From Marinomonas profundimaris (lineage in GTDB: Bacteria; Pseudomonadota; Gammaproteobacteria; Pseudomonadales; Marinomonadaceae), in NCBI RefSeq assembly GCF_000508165.1, contig NZ_AYOZ01000014.1:1-46646 (forward strand): a stretch of 46,646 nucleotides of DNA, in the 5' to 3' direction. Of the stretch, positions 16,746-26,728 are shown in pieces. The translations under genes and the position numbers were made by a program. The stretch's first letter is position 1, and each line of letters starts with the position of its first letter. The notes under the pieces are model-generated. The model did not search any database, was not told where the DNA came from, and was given only the letters and a program-made list of their open reading frames with translations.

Positions 16746-17528
16746 TTAATTCGCTTTAATCTGGCAAACCACTTCACCGCCTTCAAAGACGCACAGTTCG
16801 CCTTCTTCCATTTGGCTCCACATTTCGTCTTGCGTTAACGGCTGAGTGGCAATCACAGTGACGACGTCTTTGTCTGTGGTCACTTCTTTGAAGTCGATGA
16901 TGACGTCTTCGTCAGACAAGGTCGCTTTTTTGAACGGTGCTCGACGCGTGATCCAATGCAGTTTTGTCGTACAAAAGCAGTAAAGGCGAGCACCATCAGA
17001 CAGCATCATATTGAAGACGCCTCGGCCTTTCAGTTGCAAAGCGAGCTCAGATAACACCGTCGAGATATCATCTAGCGATGGCTCATCTTCCCCCAAACGC
17101 GCTTGCAGCTGCTCTATAATCCAGCAAAAGGCACGTTCTGAGTCTGTACTGCCTAATGGATGATGTCGTTCGATTGGTAAGGCGCTGACATCTTCAAGCT
17201 GTCCGTTATGAGCGTAAGACCACGTTTTTCCCCACAACAAACGACTAAATGGATGTGTATTAAGCAAACACACACCGCCTACATTCGCTTGACGAATATG
17301 GCTGATCACAATGTCGCATTTTAAAGAGTTATGACTGATGACTTCCGCGATGTCTGAATCGGCGCTCGGTCTTGGGTCATGTATTGTCCATACATCGCCA
17401 TCACGATACATGGCCATTCCCCAGCCATCTTTGTGAGGACCTGTTCGGCCACCACGCGCTCGTAAACCGGAAAAACTAAAACAAATATCCGTTGGCACAT
17501 TGGCACTCATGCCCAATAACTCACACAT
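16746..17528 (-). CDS. Class II glutamine amidotransferase (YafJ-like)
   Basis: A 260-residue Ntn-type glutaminase. After Met removal Cys2 (MCELLGMS) is the expected N-terminal nucleophile. Further signature segments are RGGRTGPHKDGWGMAMY, SHIRQANVGGVCLLNTHPF, WSYAHNGQLED and GSTDSERAFCWI, as in E. coli YafJ and EgtC-like enzymes. The acceptor of ammonia is unknown for YafJ. The start ATG overlaps the last 8 nt of the upstream VWA gene, so translation is probably coupled. Confidence 0.88.
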   Translation of the reverse strand: MCELLGMSANVPTDICFSFSGLRARGGRTGPHKDGWGMAMYRDGDVWTIHDPRPSADSDIAEVISHNSLKCDIVISHIRQANVGGVCLLNTHPFSRLLWGKTWSYAHNGQLEDVSALPIERHHPLGSTDSERAFCWIIEQLQARLGEDEPSLDDISTVLSELALQLKGRGVFNMMLSDGARLYCFCTTKLHWITRRAPFKKATLSDEDVIIDFKEVTTDKDVVTVIATQPLTQDEMWSQMEEGELCVFEGGEVVCQIKAN

Positions 17529-19392
17529 CGTCTATATCTTCACTTCTAAGGGATTTGTTTTTTTGAATGCGTCGATACAAGAAAATGCCCGCAGCAATGA
17601 CAGCAATGCCCGCTAAATTAAGCCCGGCATACATAACCCATTCTGTCGAAGAAATCGCATCCACTTTTTCAACCATTTCATCAACGTCTGACACGTCTGC
17701 TTTTACGGCATCTGTCTCGGATGGCAAGCCTTCTTTTTCCTGCTCTTCACTCACGATTGAAATGGCAGGCGGCACTAAGACAGGCATCAAATCTCTATTG
17801 GAGGAAGGCACTGCCATTAATAGCAAGCTGGCTGGCGTTGCATCGTCCAAACTGACGGTCGGCGCTTCGTCGCCTTTGCGATTGAAGTGCCAGAAAGGCG
17901 TCCAGTAATCGAAACGTAAACCAGTTTGTGTCATCCCAACAAGCTTGGCGCGAACTTTCACATCCTCATCCGCAGACACCGGAATGATTTTTTCCCAATA
18001 ACCTTGCCCAACAAGTGGCATTTCTTCCGTTTCGATGGTGCCATTGTTGTAATTAAATTCGAGCTTCACATTTGAGCGTAAAACATTGAGTTTTAAATTC
18101 ACCGGCTTAGCGGAAAATGCAATTAAGTTGCCTCCAGGGCTGGTGCCATTGAAATCGATGGCTGGATGCACGGTAAAGTATTGGCTAAGCTGTCTGGAGA
18201 AGGTTTTCCCATCCACTAAGCTGACTAATTCGTAATTTCCAGGTTCGGCAATGCCTTCCAAACGCTGTTTAAATTGGCCATTGGTTCGAGCCATTTCGTG
18301 CGAAAAGACCGTGTCTTTTTGCTCCCCACTCAAGCGGATCAAGGACTGCGTTACTGTCACTAAACTCAGGATATTTTCATCTTGGATAATGACATTTTTC
18401 TGGAAAAGGCCAACCGTTGAATAAATCGGCTCATTTACAAAGACAATCGGAGCCAGTTTTGTGGCCTGTGAACTTAGATTGGTAATAACCCTAATACTGC
18501 TTCGTTCAAGATCCACATTGTTGACTTTCCACACACCGGCATCTGGCTCACGCACCGTTATCAGCGTGTAATGATCGGACGCCGATACGGAAACATGGCT
18601 GTCATTAACAAGCGATAACAACGATCCGCTGGGTTTGATTACATGCGGTTGAATGCCATTTTCATGGAATACGACGAGCGTTAGCTCTTCTATCGCGTCA
18701 TCAACAACAAATTGATTGCCATCAAATGGCAATTCATCGGATGGCGATGCTTGCGTGAAAATTCGGTCAAACGTATCCAGTAGATCTTCTGGAATCGCCA
18801 CTTCGGTATGTGTTGCGTCGGTTCTCAGTGACAGAGATTCCAGTAATGCTTTGTCGGTATAACCTGTCATAGAAACCGTATGAAGGTGAATGCCTCGCTC
18901 TTCAAGCTGAGCCATTAACTCATTCAATATACGATCACGAGAGGCCTTATTGACGGCTTCATCCAAGCTAATATCGACCATACCATCCGTCACTAAAATC
19001 CAATGACGATTAAAATCCGGCGCCAAACTGCCTGAATCTGGTGTATCCAGCAAAAGTTTAATGATGGCTTCTAAATCGGTTTTAACGTCCTGCGTGACGT
19101 AGCTATTTACATAACTTGCCAACTTGGATTTAGTGGCTTTATTGACGGTGGATTCTGGTAGAAGTACTCGAGGCTCTTCACCAAATAACCAGATGCCTAA
19201 GGTGGCTTTTTCTTCAGGAGCAAGATTTGAGATAAGGCGCAGCGCCTCAGACGTTAGCTTATCAGGGTCACTAATAAGCATACTACCAGAGGCATCCACA
19301 ATCACGCGGAATTGCGTGTCCGCCTGACTCGACGGCACCCAAAAAGAAAAAACAGCCGCTAACAACACAGTATTAATTTTCAACCACTTCAC
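17521..19392 (-). CDS. Membrane-anchored von Willebrand factor A domain protein
   Basis: A 623-residue envelope protein with a GTG start at 19392 and AAGGAG nine bases upstream. An N-terminal signal peptide (LLAAVFSFWVPSSQA) is followed by a VWA domain at about 27-215 whose MIDAS motif is intact (DASGSM, 33-38; later LVTDGM). A beta-rich middle region has immunoglobulin-like strands. Near the C-terminus is one membrane segment (about 590-610, YAGLNLAGIAVIAAGIFLY) and a basic tail, so the bulk should face the periplasm. Partners are unknown. It overlaps the YafJ-like gene. Confidence 0.85.
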   Translation of the reverse strand: MKWLKINTVLLAAVFSFWVPSSQADTQFRVIVDASGSMLISDPDKLTSEALRLISNLAPEEKATLGIWLFGEEPRVLLPESTVNKATKSKLASYVNSYVTQDVKTDLEAIIKLLLDTPDSGSLAPDFNRHWILVTDGMVDISLDEAVNKASRDRILNELMAQLEERGIHLHTVSMTGYTDKALLESLSLRTDATHTEVAIPEDLLDTFDRIFTQASPSDELPFDGNQFVVDDAIEELTLVVFHENGIQPHVIKPSGSLLSLVNDSHVSVSASDHYTLITVREPDAGVWKVNNVDLERSSIRVITNLSSQATKLAPIVFVNEPIYSTVGLFQKNVIIQDENILSLVTVTQSLIRLSGEQKDTVFSHEMARTNGQFKQRLEGIAEPGNYELVSLVDGKTFSRQLSQYFTVHPAIDFNGTSPGGNLIAFSAKPVNLKLNVLRSNVKLEFNYNNGTIETEEMPLVGQGYWEKIIPVSADEDVKVRAKLVGMTQTGLRFDYWTPFWHFNRKGDEAPTVSLDDATPASLLLMAVPSSNRDLMPVLVPPAISIVSEEQEKEGLPSETDAVKADVSDVDEMVEKVDAISSTEWVMYAGLNLAGIAVIAAGIFLYRRIQKNKSLRSEDIDDV

Positions 19393-19444
19393 GTTTGCGA
19401 ACTCCTTGAACTACTTTGCTGACATTAGCGACCATTCACCGCAA

Positions 19445-19924
19445 TTAAGTTACATCATACGGTTCCGGTGTGCCATGTACCCATTTGATTATATGAGTTT
19501 CCCAATCGTCTTCGTCGACAGTCTGTTCATTCACGGCATAGTGACGAACAGTCAATCCTTGACGAAGCATTTCCTTGTCACTTCCAACCAACAAAGGATG
19601 CCAGTTTGGCAACTCTTTCGTTTCATGTAACACACGATAGCTGCACGTATCTGGCAGCCATTGGAACTCGTCGATCTGATCTGGCGTTAACGTAATACAA
19701 CCGGGCACTTCCGTTTGACGCGTTTCATACACCTTACATTGACAACTTACCGCATTGAGCTGATGACAAGAAAGGTCCGTATAAAAAACCTCGTCTGTTT
19801 CATCGTCTTGCAATTTTTGAAGACAACATTTACCACAACCATCGCAGATAGATTCCCATTCCACTGGAGACATTTTTTCCAGTGGTGTGGTTTTCCAAAA
19901 AGGTTCGTAACGCTTTGCAATCAT
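19445..19924 (-). CDS. ycgN: YcgN family (UPF0260) cysteine-cluster protein
   Basis: A 159-residue cytosolic protein with the YcgN cysteine pattern: CDGCGKCCLQKL, then CQCKVYETR and PGCITL, plus WLPDTCSYRVL. These cysteines look like a metal or iron-sulfur cluster site. No biochemical role is established. It sits 17 nt downstream of ycgL, a pairing conserved in many gammaproteobacteria. Confidence 0.93.
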   Translation of the reverse strand: MIAKRYEPFWKTTPLEKMSPVEWESICDGCGKCCLQKLQDDETDEVFYTDLSCHQLNAVSCQCKVYETRQTEVPGCITLTPDQIDEFQWLPDTCSYRVLHETKELPNWHPLLVGSDKEMLRQGLTVRHYAVNEQTVDEDDWETHIIKWVHGTPEPYDVT

Positions 19925-19941
19925 GACCCTAACCCAAGTAG

Positions 19942-20235
19942 TTAATAAATAGCTTCTGTTGGTGTTTTATATAAATCCAACAAATACTCATCTTTTACTG
20001 GTGGCAACTGCAAATAAAAATGCTTTTCACGAATACCCACAATGACTTTTTCTGGCGTGGCTCTGGCCAATTTACTGTCTTTGGTTAATAACATGGTCAT
20101 GGCACTAATACCTTTGCCAAAACGTGCCATTAATTCTTCTGGCACTTTTTTAAGACCGATGCTTTTTTCCACATACAAGTACATTCCATCATGCTTTGAT
20201 GAACGAAATACTTCTACGATTAAATGCTGTTTCAT
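19942..20235 (-). CDS. ycgL: YcgL domain protein
   Basis: A 97-residue protein matching YcgL: an N-terminal strand, [26 protein letters not shown], and the terminal FYLQLPP. The family is a small alpha/beta fold of uncertain function found next to rnd and ycgN, as here. Starts 29 nt after the rnd stop. Confidence 0.93.
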   Translation of the reverse strand: MKQHLIVEVFRSSKHDGMYLYVEKSIGLKKVPEELMARFGKGISAMTMLLTKDSKLARATPEKVIVGIREKHFYLQLPPVKDEYLLDLYKTPTEAIY

Positions 20236-20264
20236 AATTTTCTCTTGGCGAGATTATCGCCATG

Positions 20265-21407
20265 TTAGGACTTTTTAAATTTATCTAGCACTGGATCAAC
20301 AATAACATCTCTTCGCCAGCCGGTTATCGCTGGGTTTTGCCAGTCAACCTCTGTGCCGTCAAACAAATGACGAACCAAGGGATCCAATAGTTTACGCTTC
20401 ATCATGGCTTCTGGTGCAATTTTTAACGTGTCGGCTTTTTCACGCACAAATGCTTTGATTTTCTTTGTTAGTTCACCCGCCTGAGACGGCAATGGAACGT
20501 CCAATGGCAATTGATATTCGTCTTCAGACAATTCATTCACCAAGGCAACATTTTGTAAAATCACCTCACCGTATAGACGATGTTGACGACCGGTTAACTC
20601 TTCCGCTTCAGACACAGCTTTATGATGCGTAGGCAAAGTTTTCGCCAAACACCATAAGGTGCGATCTTTTAAAATCTGGCCTTTCGGCACATCTTCTTTA
20701 CGGGCTTGCTCATCACGCCAAATAAACAGCAAACGCAACAGCGTTAAACCGGCGGGAGATAAACGCCACGCGGTTTTGACGCCGTCCCAATTTTGCTCTG
20801 GATCCGAATTCATCTGATACTGCCACTTAAGTGACTCACAGTCTTCCAATGCCCATTCGAGCATATTTTTGGCTTCTAAACGGGCAATTTGCATCGGGTA
20901 AACTTTTGCTAAATAGACCACATCGAGTGCCGCATAACGTTTTTGGGCATCGGTTAATGGACGTTGAATCCAATCAGAACGCGTTTCGTCTTTTGCTACT
21001 TCTATCTGTAAATACTCATGAATCAGTTTCACATAACTCAACGACCATTGTGCGCTCGCGTACGCTTCACCGATCTGAGTATCATAAAAAGGCGCTGGCA
21101 ATACACCTAAGAGACGATCAAAAACATCCAAGTCCTCAGAGCAAGCATGGAATACCTTCATCACAGCAGGATTTACCATCAAGCTGCGAAGTGGCTCCCA
21201 TTCATCGATGCTCAACGGATCAATTAGTACGGCTTTGTCACCTTCACTAATTTGGATTAGCCCCGTAATTGGAAAATAGGTTGTGCGACGAATGAACTCG
21301 GTATCCACGGCAATCACAGGCAATTCTGCCCAATAATCGCACCATGTCACCAATGACTCATTATCCGCAACCCATACAATATTCAGAGCATCATCTTGAT
21401 CATTCAT
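20265..21407 (-). CDS. rnd: Ribonuclease D
   Basis: A 380-residue 3'-5' exoribonuclease that trims tRNA and other stable RNA 3' ends. DEDD catalytic motifs are visible: AVDTEFIRRTTYF (Exo I), VFHACSEDLDVF (Exo II) and KRYAALDVVYLAKVY (Exo III). The HRDC domains occupy the C-terminal half. The start ATG lies one base after the recR stop, so translational coupling to recR is likely. Confidence 0.96.
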   Translation of the reverse strand: MNDQDDALNIVWVADNESLVTWCDYWAELPVIAVDTEFIRRTTYFPITGLIQISEGDKAVLIDPLSIDEWEPLRSLMVNPAVMKVFHACSEDLDVFDRLLGVLPAPFYDTQIGEAYASAQWSLSYVKLIHEYLQIEVAKDETRSDWIQRPLTDAQKRYAALDVVYLAKVYPMQIARLEAKNMLEWALEDCESLKWQYQMNSDPEQNWDGVKTAWRLSPAGLTLLRLLFIWRDEQARKEDVPKGQILKDRTLWCLAKTLPTHHKAVSEAEELTGRQHRLYGEVILQNVALVNELSEDEYQLPLDVPLPSQAGELTKKIKAFVREKADTLKIAPEAMMKRKLLDPLVRHLFDGTEVDWQNPAITGWRRDVIVDPVLDKFKKS

Positions 21408-21408
21408 T

Positions 21409-22002
21409 CTAGAGTGTCTTCCGTCCCTCTAGCGCCAACGCCAGAGTGTTTCCATCTACGTATTCCAGCTCACCACCCATAGGAACCCCATGAGCAATAC
21501 GACTGACGTTGATGTTTAATGTTTTTAATTTCTCGGCGATATAGTGACAAGTGGCTTCACCTTCTACCGTCGAGTTAGTGGCGATAATCGCCTCTTCTAC
21601 TTCGTTATGTTGTACCAACGCTTCAAGGCGATCTAGACCCAATTCTTCTGGCCCAATACCGTCTATCGGTGATAAGTGGCCTAACAGAACAAAATAACGC
21701 CCTGTATACGTACCCGCCGATTCAATCGCGACAACATCCGCTGGTGTTTCCACAATACACAAATGTTTTGCATCGCGCTCAGGGTCTTGGCAAAGCTGAC
21801 ATTCAGACTCTTCCGTCAATGTGCGACAGCTTGAACAACGCCCAACTTTGTCGAGCGCCTCGCGCAATCCATTCGCCAGTCTATCCGCCCCTTGATGATC
21901 ACGCTCCAATAAATACAATGCCATCTTTTGGGCCGATCTCGGCCCAACGCCTGGCAAACAACGTAACGATTCAATTAACTCTTTTATTAAGGGACTAAAC
22001 AA
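21409..22002 (-). CDS. recR: Recombination mediator RecR
   Basis: A 197-residue RecFOR component that helps load RecA on gapped DNA. Helix-hairpin-helix at [17 protein letters not shown], a four-Cys zinc site ([16 protein letters not shown]) and a Toprim domain ([31 protein letters not shown]). The start is TTG at 22002, preceded by AGGAG six bases upstream that overlaps the ybaB stop. Confidence 0.96.
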   Translation of the reverse strand: MFSPLIKELIESLRCLPGVGPRSAQKMALYLLERDHQGADRLANGLREALDKVGRCSSCRTLTEESECQLCQDPERDAKHLCIVETPADVVAIESAGTYTGRYFVLLGHLSPIDGIGPEELGLDRLEALVQHNEVEEAIIATNSTVEGEATCHYIAEKLKTLNINVSRIAHGVPMGGELEYVDGNTLALALEGRKTL

Positions 22003-22011
22003 AGCGAACTC

Positions 22012-22338
22012 CTAGAAAGGCATCTTGAAGCCTGGTGGCAAAGACATACCCGCCGTTGCTGCTTCCATTTTGGCTTTCTGACCGACTTCGATATTGCGTA
22101 CGGCATCGTTGACCGCAGCGGCAATTAAGTCTTCTAGCATTTCTTTGTCGTCTGCAAACAAAGAATCATCAATAGAAACACGCTTTACATCATGACGGCC
22201 GGTCATAACAATTTTCACAAGGCCAGCACCCGCTTGACCTTCTACTTCCATATTGGCCACTTCTTCTTGTGCTTTTTGCATATTTTCTTGCATTTGCTGC
22301 GCTTGGCGCATCATGTTACCCATACCACCTTTAAACAT
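22012..22338 (-). CDS. ybaB: YbaB/EbfC nucleoid-associated DNA-binding protein
   Basis: A 108-residue tweezer-like dimeric DNA-binding protein. [19 protein letters not shown] is the family start. The ATG at 22338 is preceded by GGAGAG; the longer in-frame TTG start would place that site inside the gene, so I reject it. It lies between dnaX and recR, the canonical order. Confidence 0.95.
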   Translation of the reverse strand: MFKGGMGNMMRQAQQMQENMQKAQEEVANMEVEGQAGAGLVKIVMTGRHDVKRVSIDDSLFADDKEMLEDLIAAAVNDAVRNIEVGQKAKMEAATAGMSLPPGFKMPF

Positions 22339-22350
22339 AACTCTCTCCAA

Positions 22351-24603
22351 TTAGGCTTTAATTTTAACCGTGTCATAAACCAGTTGTGCGCCCATCGTCG
22401 ACGATAAAGCTTGTACAACTGGATGTGAATTCAAATGTTCGATGGCAACCTGAAGCGCTTCCGCACGTTTGCTCGCGGCGAACTCTTCGGCCGTCACACC
22501 GCTGGTATCTTCTACCGTGTCAATAATCAAGGGCACAGACATCGCAAAGAAATCGCTCAATGCACCTTGTATTTGCTCATAACGCACTTGATTAAGCATG
22601 TGCCCATATTCCAAAGGCACTTCTAAGCGAATGCCTTGATCGCTGGCGTCCACTAAGCTGGAATTCATTAAAATGTTTTGCACCAAACCTGTCAAAGGTA
22701 AGCGCGGCGCCACCAGCCACCACAACTTCATGGTTAATTCATTAAAATGATTCAACGCCGGCATTGGCATCGCCAATGCCGGTTGCGCTATCGTATCAGG
22801 GACTTTGGCTAAACGCGTATCAGGCTCGTTGCTTTCTTCGATAACAGAAGACTCTAAAGGTTCCGCCCCCAACGCATCAACTAAATCCGCAGCGGGATTA
22901 AAAGGATCAATGACATCGGCGATGGCACGTTCTTCCGCCTCTTCTTCGTCCTCATCATCGTCGCTTTCATCTAAAACGTCTTCTGCAAATTTTTCTTCTG
23001 CGATAACAAAAGGCGTAGACTCATGCCCTGACTTGCTAATACTTTCTGTCGGGGACTCCGACTCTTGCAGCTCTTGCGCTTCAATCGATGCGTCGATTTC
23101 TTGCGGCACACTATCCGCAGACGTGACTGTCTCACTCTTTTCCGCTTTAACTATTTCAGCTATTTCAGCTATTTCAGCATCATCAACCGCGACAGGTGCA
23201 GCTTCGTCAGTAACATCCTCTAAAACGGTTTTATCTTTGATGCTTTCATTTTCAATGATAGAGCTTTCATCGAGAACCTTCTCTTCAACAACAGCCGTTT
23301 CCGGTGCATATTCCCATGGCGGACGCTCAGCAGGCGGCACCGGTGATTGCTCAATTTTTTGTTCAGCAGGCGCAGTAACTACCGAGCCTGACTCAACAGT
23401 TGGTGTTTTTTTTTCTGCCATTTCTGATAACGGAACATCGGCTTCCGCTACAGGATAAGCCGGTGTATTCTCTGCTGAAATTACCGCTGGCGCCGCATGA
23501 CTGACCACCATTGGCGGTGTCGGACGAAACGCGATAAGCCTTAGCATTAGCATTTCAAAACCGGCACGCGCAGAGTGTGCGAGATGCAAATCACGACGAC
23601 CAATCAGCAAACTCTGATACATAATTTGTATTTCTTCAGCGCTCACATTGGCCGCTATGGCTTGAATACGTGCTAAATCGCCCAGTTGATCAACTAACGC
23701 GCCCGGCACTTGTTGCTCGATTGCGATACGATGTAAGACATCCAATAAACTGCCGCAAATCGCTGTGAAATCTGGCTGATAATCCGCGAGTTTCTCAATA
23801 CGAGATAAAACTTCTGCAGCGTTTTTCGAGGAAACACTTTCAAGTAAATCCAGCACCTGTGCCTGGTTTACCAAACCCAGCATCGCTGTCACACCAGATT
23901 CAGAAATAGTGCCGTTGCCAAATGCAATTGCCTGATCTGTTAAACTCAACGCATCACGCATACTGCCATTCGCCGCTTGACCAATTTGCCAAAGCGCAGG
24001 TTGATCAAAATTAACGTGTTCGGTAGCAAGCACCGTTTGCAAATAGTCCACGACACGCTGTGGTGACATATTTTTCAAATTGAATTGCAAACAGCGAGAC
24101 AAAATCGTAACAGGAAGTTTCTGTGGGTCGGTTGTCGCCAATAGAAATTTAACGTGTTCTGGTGGTTCTTCGAGGGTTTTTAATAACGCATTAAAGGAGT
24201 GCGTAGACAACATGTGCACTTCGTCTATTAGATAGACTTTAAAACGACCACGCGTCGGTGCGTATTGAACGTTTTCTAGTAATTCACGTGTATCTTCTAC
24301 TTTTGTACGTGAGGCCGCATCCACTTCGATAAGGTCGACAAAACGACCTTCAGTAATTTCACGACAACTGTCACAGGTGCCACAAGGTTCAGGTGAAATC
24401 CCATTGGTTTCACAGTTCAAGCATTTCGCAAAAATACGCGCTATGGTGGTTTTACCAACACCGCGTGTTCCGGTAAACAAATAGGCATGATGCAGGCGCT
24501 GTTGGCGTAAAGCATTTACTAACGCTTGAAGTACATGGTCTTGCCCAGCCATTTCAAGGAAAGTCTGTGGGCGCCATTTACGTGCTAAAACTTGATAACT
24601 CAT
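22351..24603 (-). CDS. dnaX: DNA polymerase III subunits tau/gamma
   Basis: A 750-residue clamp-loader ATPase. Walker A is GTRGVGKTT (45-53), a zinc module has four Cys (CLNCETNG...CGTCDSC), DEVH is the Walker B and LSRCLQF is the SRC sensor. Domains I-III end near residue 370. A very acidic, repeat-rich linker follows (about 395-600; AEIAEIAEI from three 9-bp repeats, then EESDDDEDEEEAEER). The C-terminal tau domain (NHFNELTMKLWWLVAPRLPLTG) binds the polymerase. A nine-A run at 23414-23406 is a likely slippage site that would give a 403-residue gamma-like form. Confidence 0.97.
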   Translation of the reverse strand: MSYQVLARKWRPQTFLEMAGQDHVLQALVNALRQQRLHHAYLFTGTRGVGKTTIARIFAKCLNCETNGISPEPCGTCDSCREITEGRFVDLIEVDAASRTKVEDTRELLENVQYAPTRGRFKVYLIDEVHMLSTHSFNALLKTLEEPPEHVKFLLATTDPQKLPVTILSRCLQFNLKNMSPQRVVDYLQTVLATEHVNFDQPALWQIGQAANGSMRDALSLTDQAIAFGNGTISESGVTAMLGLVNQAQVLDLLESVSSKNAAEVLSRIEKLADYQPDFTAICGSLLDVLHRIAIEQQVPGALVDQLGDLARIQAIAANVSAEEIQIMYQSLLIGRRDLHLAHSARAGFEMLMLRLIAFRPTPPMVVSHAAPAVISAENTPAYPVAEADVPLSEMAEKKTPTVESGSVVTAPAEQKIEQSPVPPAERPPWEYAPETAVVEEKVLDESSIIENESIKDKTVLEDVTDEAAPVAVDDAEIAEIAEIVKAEKSETVTSADSVPQEIDASIEAQELQESESPTESISKSGHESTPFVIAEEKFAEDVLDESDDDEDEEEAEERAIADVIDPFNPAADLVDALGAEPLESSVIEESNEPDTRLAKVPDTIAQPALAMPMPALNHFNELTMKLWWLVAPRLPLTGLVQNILMNSSLVDASDQGIRLEVPLEYGHMLNQVRYEQIQGALSDFFAMSVPLIIDTVEDTSGVTAEEFAASKRAEALQVAIEHLNSHPVVQALSSTMGAQLVYDTVKIKA
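23393..23415 (-). promoter_or_regulatory. Candidate slippery site in dnaX producing a gamma-like product
   Basis: On the minus strand GAA AAA AAA ACA (codons 397-400) contains nine A's. A -1 shift after codon 399 reads AAC ACC AAC TGT and then TGA at 23395-23393, adding NTNC and stopping. The stop falls just past ATPase domains I-III. A weak stem (CAGGC...GCCTG) lies about 20 nt downstream. E. coli dnaX uses an A_AAA_AAG site and Thermus dnaX uses transcriptional slippage on A runs. Frame arithmetic is seen; use in vivo is inferred. Confidence 0.55.
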
Positions 24604-24762
24604 GATGGATACTGGCTAATAAAAAGCGATTTTTTATTGTACGGCAGTACGAACAATTTCGGAACCACTCTTAGCCTACTGTACGACGGGTAATAGAGAG
24701 AAAATAACAAAAAAACTTCACTATAGAGATCAATAGCTTAAATTTAGTACAACTTTTTGCCG

Positions 24763-24795
24763 GACGCATCGCTCGTTATGACCAAGCGATGCGTC
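24763..24795. other. Strong hairpin downstream of trhO
   Basis: GACGCATCGCT (24763-24773) pairs perfectly with AGCGATGCGTC (24785-24795) around an 11-nt loop. It lies 18 nt past the trhO stop on the minus strand but has no T tract after it, so it may act as an RNA 3'-end stabiliser rather than a classical terminator. The rest of 24604-24813 is A+T-rich without a gene. Confidence 0.5.
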
Positions 24796-24813
24796 TGACT
24801 CAGTGGATGCTTA

Positions 24814-25809
24814 TTAGCTTAATTTGGCTTTACGCGCTTTACGTTGGCGCTCTTTTTCCAGTGTTTTTTCTTCACGATGCTTTTCAATGGCGTCCACCAC
24901 TTCCGCGCCGATGTGTTCTTCACCACGAGATCGCGCAAGCTGAACTTGACGCTCACGTTCGATAAAACGCTGACGCTGCTCGTCCGTGTATTTATCAAAA
25001 CAATGCACACAACTTACGCCTTGAACATAACGCTCACTTTGCTTTTCTTCTTCAGTAATTGGCATACGACAGGCATGACACTGATCATATTCGCCCTTTT
25101 CAAGGTCGTGATTTACTGACACTCGATTATCAAAAACAAAACATTCGCCTTCCCAAAGGGTGTCTTCTTTCGGCACTTCTTCCAAGTACTTCAAAATACC
25201 GCCCTCAAGGTGATAAACCTCATCAAAACCTTGCTCTAGCATATACGCCGTGGATTTTTCGCAACGAATACCGCCCGTGCAAAACATTGCAACTTTTTTG
25301 TGTTTAGCAGGATCAAGGTTGTCTTTTACGTACGCAGGAAATTCGCGAAAGGTATCGGTCTTTGGGTTAACCGCATTTTTGAATGTGCCAATCTGCACTT
25401 CGTAATCGTTACGAGTATCGACCAAAACAACATCTGGATCAGAAATCAAATCATTCCAATCCGTTGGCTTAACATATGTACCAACAACACGCTTAGGGTC
25501 AATGCCTTCAACGCCCATGGTAACAATTTCTTTTTTCAATTTTACTTTTGTGCGATAGAAAGGCATGTTTTCATCATACGATTCTTTAGAAACAATATTG
25601 TCCAACCCTGGCTGCTGATCCAACCACGCCAACAAAGCATCAATACCTTCACGAGGACCTGCGACCGTACCATTTATACCTTCGCTTGCGAGCAATAAAG
25701 TACCGCGAATGGCGTTATCTTCTAATGTTTTCTGCAGGGGCTCACGAATGGATTCAAAGTGCGGCAATTCAACAAATTTATAAAGGGCACAAACTACGAC
25801 GTTAGACAT
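24814..25809 (-). CDS. trhO: tRNA uridine-34 hydroxylase TrhO (YceA, rhodanese family)
   Basis: A 331-residue protein of the UPF0176/YceA family. TrhO makes 5-hydroxyuridine at the tRNA wobble position using O2. An N-terminal acylphosphatase-like domain ([12 protein letters not shown]) precedes the rhodanese domain with the catalytic loop [12 protein letters not shown] (C177). A zinc-finger-like C-terminal segment follows (CHACRMP... CVHCFDKY), then a basic tail. The ATG follows AGGAGAGAAAT. Confidence 0.94.
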   Translation of the reverse strand: MSNVVVCALYKFVELPHFESIREPLQKTLEDNAIRGTLLLASEGINGTVAGPREGIDALLAWLDQQPGLDNIVSKESYDENMPFYRTKVKLKKEIVTMGVEGIDPKRVVGTYVKPTDWNDLISDPDVVLVDTRNDYEVQIGTFKNAVNPKTDTFREFPAYVKDNLDPAKHKKVAMFCTGGIRCEKSTAYMLEQGFDEVYHLEGGILKYLEEVPKEDTLWEGECFVFDNRVSVNHDLEKGEYDQCHACRMPITEEEKQSERYVQGVSCVHCFDKYTDEQRQRFIERERQVQLARSRGEEHIGAEVVDAIEKHREEKTLEKERQRKARKAKLS

Positions 25810-25945
25810 ATTTCTCTCCTATGCGATCTGGAACGTAAAACCAGAGCAATTAATTAAGGCGCGCATTATAGAGATTTATGGTGTTTTTTTCGAGCCCATT
25901 TCCACAAAAACAGCCAAATTACATACCGAAGAAATACAAACCGCC

Positions 25946-26638
25946 CTACTGGTCAGGGTCAAGCGTCATTCCAGTCGTGTTATTGACGCGAAACCAACCC
26001 GCAATACTATGTCGAGTGCGCTTTGCCACAACAACTTCATGATAAAAACATTCACTCAGAAAAACCGCCAGTCGCCCTTTTTTTGGGTAAAAACGACCAA
26101 GCTCAATGTTTGGGTCAATTTCATCATACACAACCAATTCACCGCCATCGCCATCCTGCCAGTTGTCATTCAAATACAAAACAGTCGATAAAATTCGATT
26201 ACTTTCTCCTTTAAATGCATCTATGTGTTTTTCATAAAATGCGCCAGCTTCATATCGAGCAAAATGCGCCTCGTAATCAAAAAGCCCCAAAAACAAACGA
26301 CGATTGAGCGCGACTCGCAACTCTTCCATTGTTTTCAAAAAATCTTTTTTTATGGGCTTGTTGGGGTCTATCCATTGAATATAATCTCGGCGCGCATCCA
26401 GTATAATTTGATGATCTTGCTTTCGGCCCACACCAGCCTGCAACATATAAGCATTCTGAATATTTTCAACCTCATCCATTAGGGCATCAATAAAGTCTGC
26501 GGAAAAAAAGTCATCTTGAACGCTCCAGCCCTTCGTCTGCAAATCTGCTAACAAATTAGAAAAAGGCGCTTCTCGACTAAACGCCGGAATCGAATTTTCC
26601 ACATAGAGCTTTTTCGTCATCAAGACATCGTTATACAT
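25946..26638 (-). CDS. 2-oxoglutarate-Fe(II) oxygenase
   Basis: A 230-residue protein of the prolyl-4-hydroxylase-like (P4Hc) superfamily. The iron triad is H138-x-D140 (YEKHIDAFKG) and H200 (ECFYHEVV); a nearby Arg in TRHSIAGWFRVN should bind 2-oxoglutarate. ILSTVLYLNDNWQDGDGGEL is the typical core strand-turn. Substrate is not predictable. I chose ATG 26638; the open frame to 26746 would overlap divergent radD by 18 bp and its extra residues look non-coding. A start at 26620 is also possible. Confidence 0.82.
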   Translation of the reverse strand: MYNDVLMTKKLYVENSIPAFSREAPFSNLLADLQTKGWSVQDDFFSADFIDALMDEVENIQNAYMLQAGVGRKQDHQIILDARRDYIQWIDPNKPIKKDFLKTMEELRVALNRRLFLGLFDYEAHFARYEAGAFYEKHIDAFKGESNRILSTVLYLNDNWQDGDGGELVVYDEIDPNIELGRFYPKKGRLAVFLSECFYHEVVVAKRTRHSIAGWFRVNNTTGMTLDPDQ

Positions 26639-26728
26639 AGATAGATTTATCACTTCTAAAAAGGCAAAATTACCATGACCGCTATAGTACTGTAGCCTCT
26701 TCGCCAACACACCAAGATTTCTACAATC

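Noticed and set aside
22805..23458. 217-residue Ser/Ala-rich plus-strand frame inside dnaX
   Set aside because: It is antisense to the acidic linker of dnaX; its serine-rich composition mirrors the GAA/GAT-rich codons of the real gene.
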